A stretch of 6,715 nucleotides of DNA, from assembly GCA_963693635.1 (NCBI GenBank), contig CAVOBC010000268.1, positions 1-6,715 of the forward strand, written 5' to 3'. Origin of the DNA: CAVOBC01 sp963693635. GTDB lineage: Bacteria; Pseudomonadota; Gammaproteobacteria; Pseudomonadales; Azotimanducaceae. Each line of letters opens with the position of its first letter. Position 1 is the stretch's first letter. The notes beneath the pieces are model-generated. The model saw nothing but the letters and a program-made list of their open reading frames with translations, searched no databases and was not told where the DNA came from. Both the position numbers and the translations under genes were made by a program. This document shows positions 5,620 through 6,715 of this stretch, in pieces.

Positions 5620-6486
5620 ATGGCGGCACGCGCAACCGGCACCGGAATGATTTCCTTCGGTATGGTCTCCATACCGGTCAAGCTATTTTCCACTACAGAC
5701 TCGACCAGCGCGGTTCGATTCAACATGCTGCGCAAAGACGGCTCCCGTCTGAAACAGCAGTACGTTTCTGTCGCCGACGGCGAACTTGTCGAACGCGAAG
5801 ATCGCGTCAAAGGCTACGAATTCTCCAAGGGCCAATACGTGCTCTTCACGCCCGACGAGATCAAGGCCATGGACGTCAAGTCCACCAACGAGATTGAGAT
5901 CGCAGAATTCATTCCTGCAGATCAAGTTAACTCACTGTATGTGGAAAAGGTCAACTTCCTGGGGCCGGACAAAGGCGCGGCCCGGTCCTACCACCTGCTG
6001 GCGGCCGCGATGCGCAAGACCGGCAAGTCCGCTCTCGCCAAATACGCCGCGCGCGGCAAACAATACCTGGTGCTAATCCACCCGCTGGATGACGGACTTG
6101 TCATGATTCAATTGCGCCATCACGAAGAGCTACGCACCATGGATGAGGTTGAGATTCCGGATGCGGAGATCAAGGATGAAGAACTAGCGCTGGCAATTCA
6201 ACTCGTGGAGCAGGTTTCAAACGAGAAGTTTGAGCCCGAGAATTACCGCGACGAAGTGCGCGATCACATCGCGGAAGTGATCGAGCAAAAAGTGAACGGC
6301 CAGGAAATCGTCGTTCAACCGGAAGAGCAGAACGAGACCAAGATCATCGACATCATGGAAGCCCTGAAGGCCAGCTTGAAGGCTCAGAAAGATGATGACG
6401 GCAAGAAGCCTGCTTCGGCCCAGAAAAAGGCCGTCCCTAAAAAAAGAGCAGTAAGTCCAAAGCGGCTGCCAGGTAAGGCGGTCTAG
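5620..6486 (+). CDS. ku: Ku protein, non-homologous end joining
   Basis: Bacterial Ku is a homodimeric ring that binds DNA double-strand ends and recruits the ligase LigD. The product is 288 residues, a usual size. The family opening is visible as MISFGMVSIPVKLFSTT (10-26), followed by DRVKGYEF (61-68), the PDKGAARSYHLLAAAMRKTG stretch (116-135) and FEPENYRDEVRDHI (204-217). The last 30 or so residues are Lys/Ala/Pro-rich and basic, as in Ku tails that contact DNA or LigD. I find no cysteine in the protein. The start is fixed by AAGGAG and by the family N-terminus. An A7 run (6439-6445) near the end is odd: in the frame one base back, the tail would read KKKSSKSKAAAR and stop at 6476, which looks more like Ku tails than the present ending. 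No ligD is in the window. A MerR-like gene follows after 71 bases on the same strand. Confidence 0.95.
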   Translation: MAARATGTGMISFGMVSIPVKLFSTTDSTSAVRFNMLRKDGSRLKQQYVSVADGELVEREDRVKGYEFSKGQYVLFTPDEIKAMDVKSTNEIEIAEFIPADQVNSLYVEKVNFLGPDKGAARSYHLLAAAMRKTGKSALAKYAARGKQYLVLIHPLDDGLVMIQLRHHEELRTMDEVEIPDAEIKDEELALAIQLVEQVSNEKFEPENYRDEVRDHIAEVIEQKVNGQEIVVQPEEQNETKIIDIMEALKASLKAQKDDDGKKPASAQKKAVPKKRAVSPKRLPGKAV

Positions 6487-6495
6487 CAAGCGTTG

Positions 6496-6509
6496 GCGGG
6501 GCTGCCCGC
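6496..6509 (+). other. Small GC hairpin after ku
   Basis: GCGGG, GCTG, CCCGC forms a 5-bp stem with a four-base loop ten bases after the ku stop. No T-run follows, so it is not a convincing terminator, and read-through into the next gene is likely. Confidence 0.3.
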
Positions 6510-6557
6510 AAGGATAGTTATTGATCGCTTCGACAGCCACTTCCGCGTGAGGTCACC

Positions 6558-6715
6558 ATGAAAGGGTACAGCACCCGGGAGGTCGGCGAACTGCTCGACA
6601 TGCCGCAGGAAACGGTGCGCGAGATCGCGCGCAGCGGCGCGCTTGAGCCAGAACGCGGACCCGGCCTGCACTATCGTTTCAGCTTTCAGGACATCATCAT
6701 CCTGCGCACGGCCCG
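6558..6715 (+). CDS. MerR-like helix-turn-helix protein (N-terminal part)
   Basis: Only 52 codons and two bases are present; the gene continues past the right edge. The N-terminus YSTREVGELLDMPQETVREI (residues 4-23) reads as a MerR-type winged helix-turn-helix: a recognition-helix region followed by ARSGALEPERGPGLHYRFSF (25-44) and a QDIIILRTAR segment. A DNA-binding role is inferred. The pattern with RGPxxxYRFSFQD resembles proteins that join a MerR-like domain to a tetratricopeptide region, but the C-terminal part needed to tell is outside the window. GAGG five bases before the ATG supports the start. It is 71 bases after ku with no strong terminator, so the two may be co-transcribed, suggesting a regulator or partner of end joining. 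Confidence 0.8.
   Translation, partial: MKGYSTREVGELLDMPQETVREIARSGALEPERGPGLHYRFSFQDIIILRTA

Noticed and set aside
5352..5810. A 152-codon minus-strand frame over the ku leader and 5' end
   Set aside because: It overlaps the secure ku N-terminus and the putative promoter, and its product has no recognisable domain.
1..6715. tRNA, rRNA, CRISPR array, insertion sequence or phage genes
   Set aside because: No cloverleaf, rRNA-like stretch, regular spacer-repeat array, transposase frame or terminal inverted repeats were seen by eye on either strand.

Overview
The window looks like a chromosomal segment of a GC-rich gammaproteobacterium. The main reason is a GacA/UvrY-type response regulator lying upstream of uvrC on the same strand, an arrangement typical of gammaproteobacteria; the decarboxylating glutaryl-CoA dehydrogenase and the bacterial Ku fit a free-living, GC-rich member. 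I cannot name a genus from this sequence. There is no tRNA, rRNA, CRISPR array, transposase or phage gene.

Layout. Four genes lie on the minus strand, read from high to low coordinates: gcdH (4888 to 3713), gacA (3288 to 2641, GTG start), a family 5 type uracil-DNA glycosylase (2304 to 1696) and uvrC (from 1476, running off the left edge inside its C-terminal nuclease domain). Two genes lie on the plus strand at the right: ku (5620 to 6486) and the first 52 codons of a MerR-like helix-turn-helix gene (6558 onward, cut by the right edge). A 731-base divergent spacer (4889-5619) separates gcdH from ku; it holds an AT-rich island and the likely promoters of both genes.

Function. Three genes are DNA repair proteins of different pathways: UvrC (nucleotide excision), uracil-DNA glycosylase (base excision) and Ku (non-homologous end joining). 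GacA is the global regulator of the Gac/Rsm (BarA/UvrY) system, and GcdH acts in lysine/tryptophan/glutarate breakdown. In E. coli uvrY and uvrC are adjacent and co-transcribed; here 1,164 bases separate them and contain the glycosylase gene plus repeat-bearing spacers.

Most of the window is ordinary chromosomal sequence, and I see no clear new multi-gene system. Points worth a second look are: an A7 run near the 3' end of ku, where a one-base shift gives a more family-like Lys/Ala tail; a TTTGGTCCACT repeat cluster with inverted GACCAAAC copies just upstream of the glycosylase; a 21-base tandem duplication that doubles the gacA stop codon in frame; the AT-rich island; and a MerR-like gene directly after ku.
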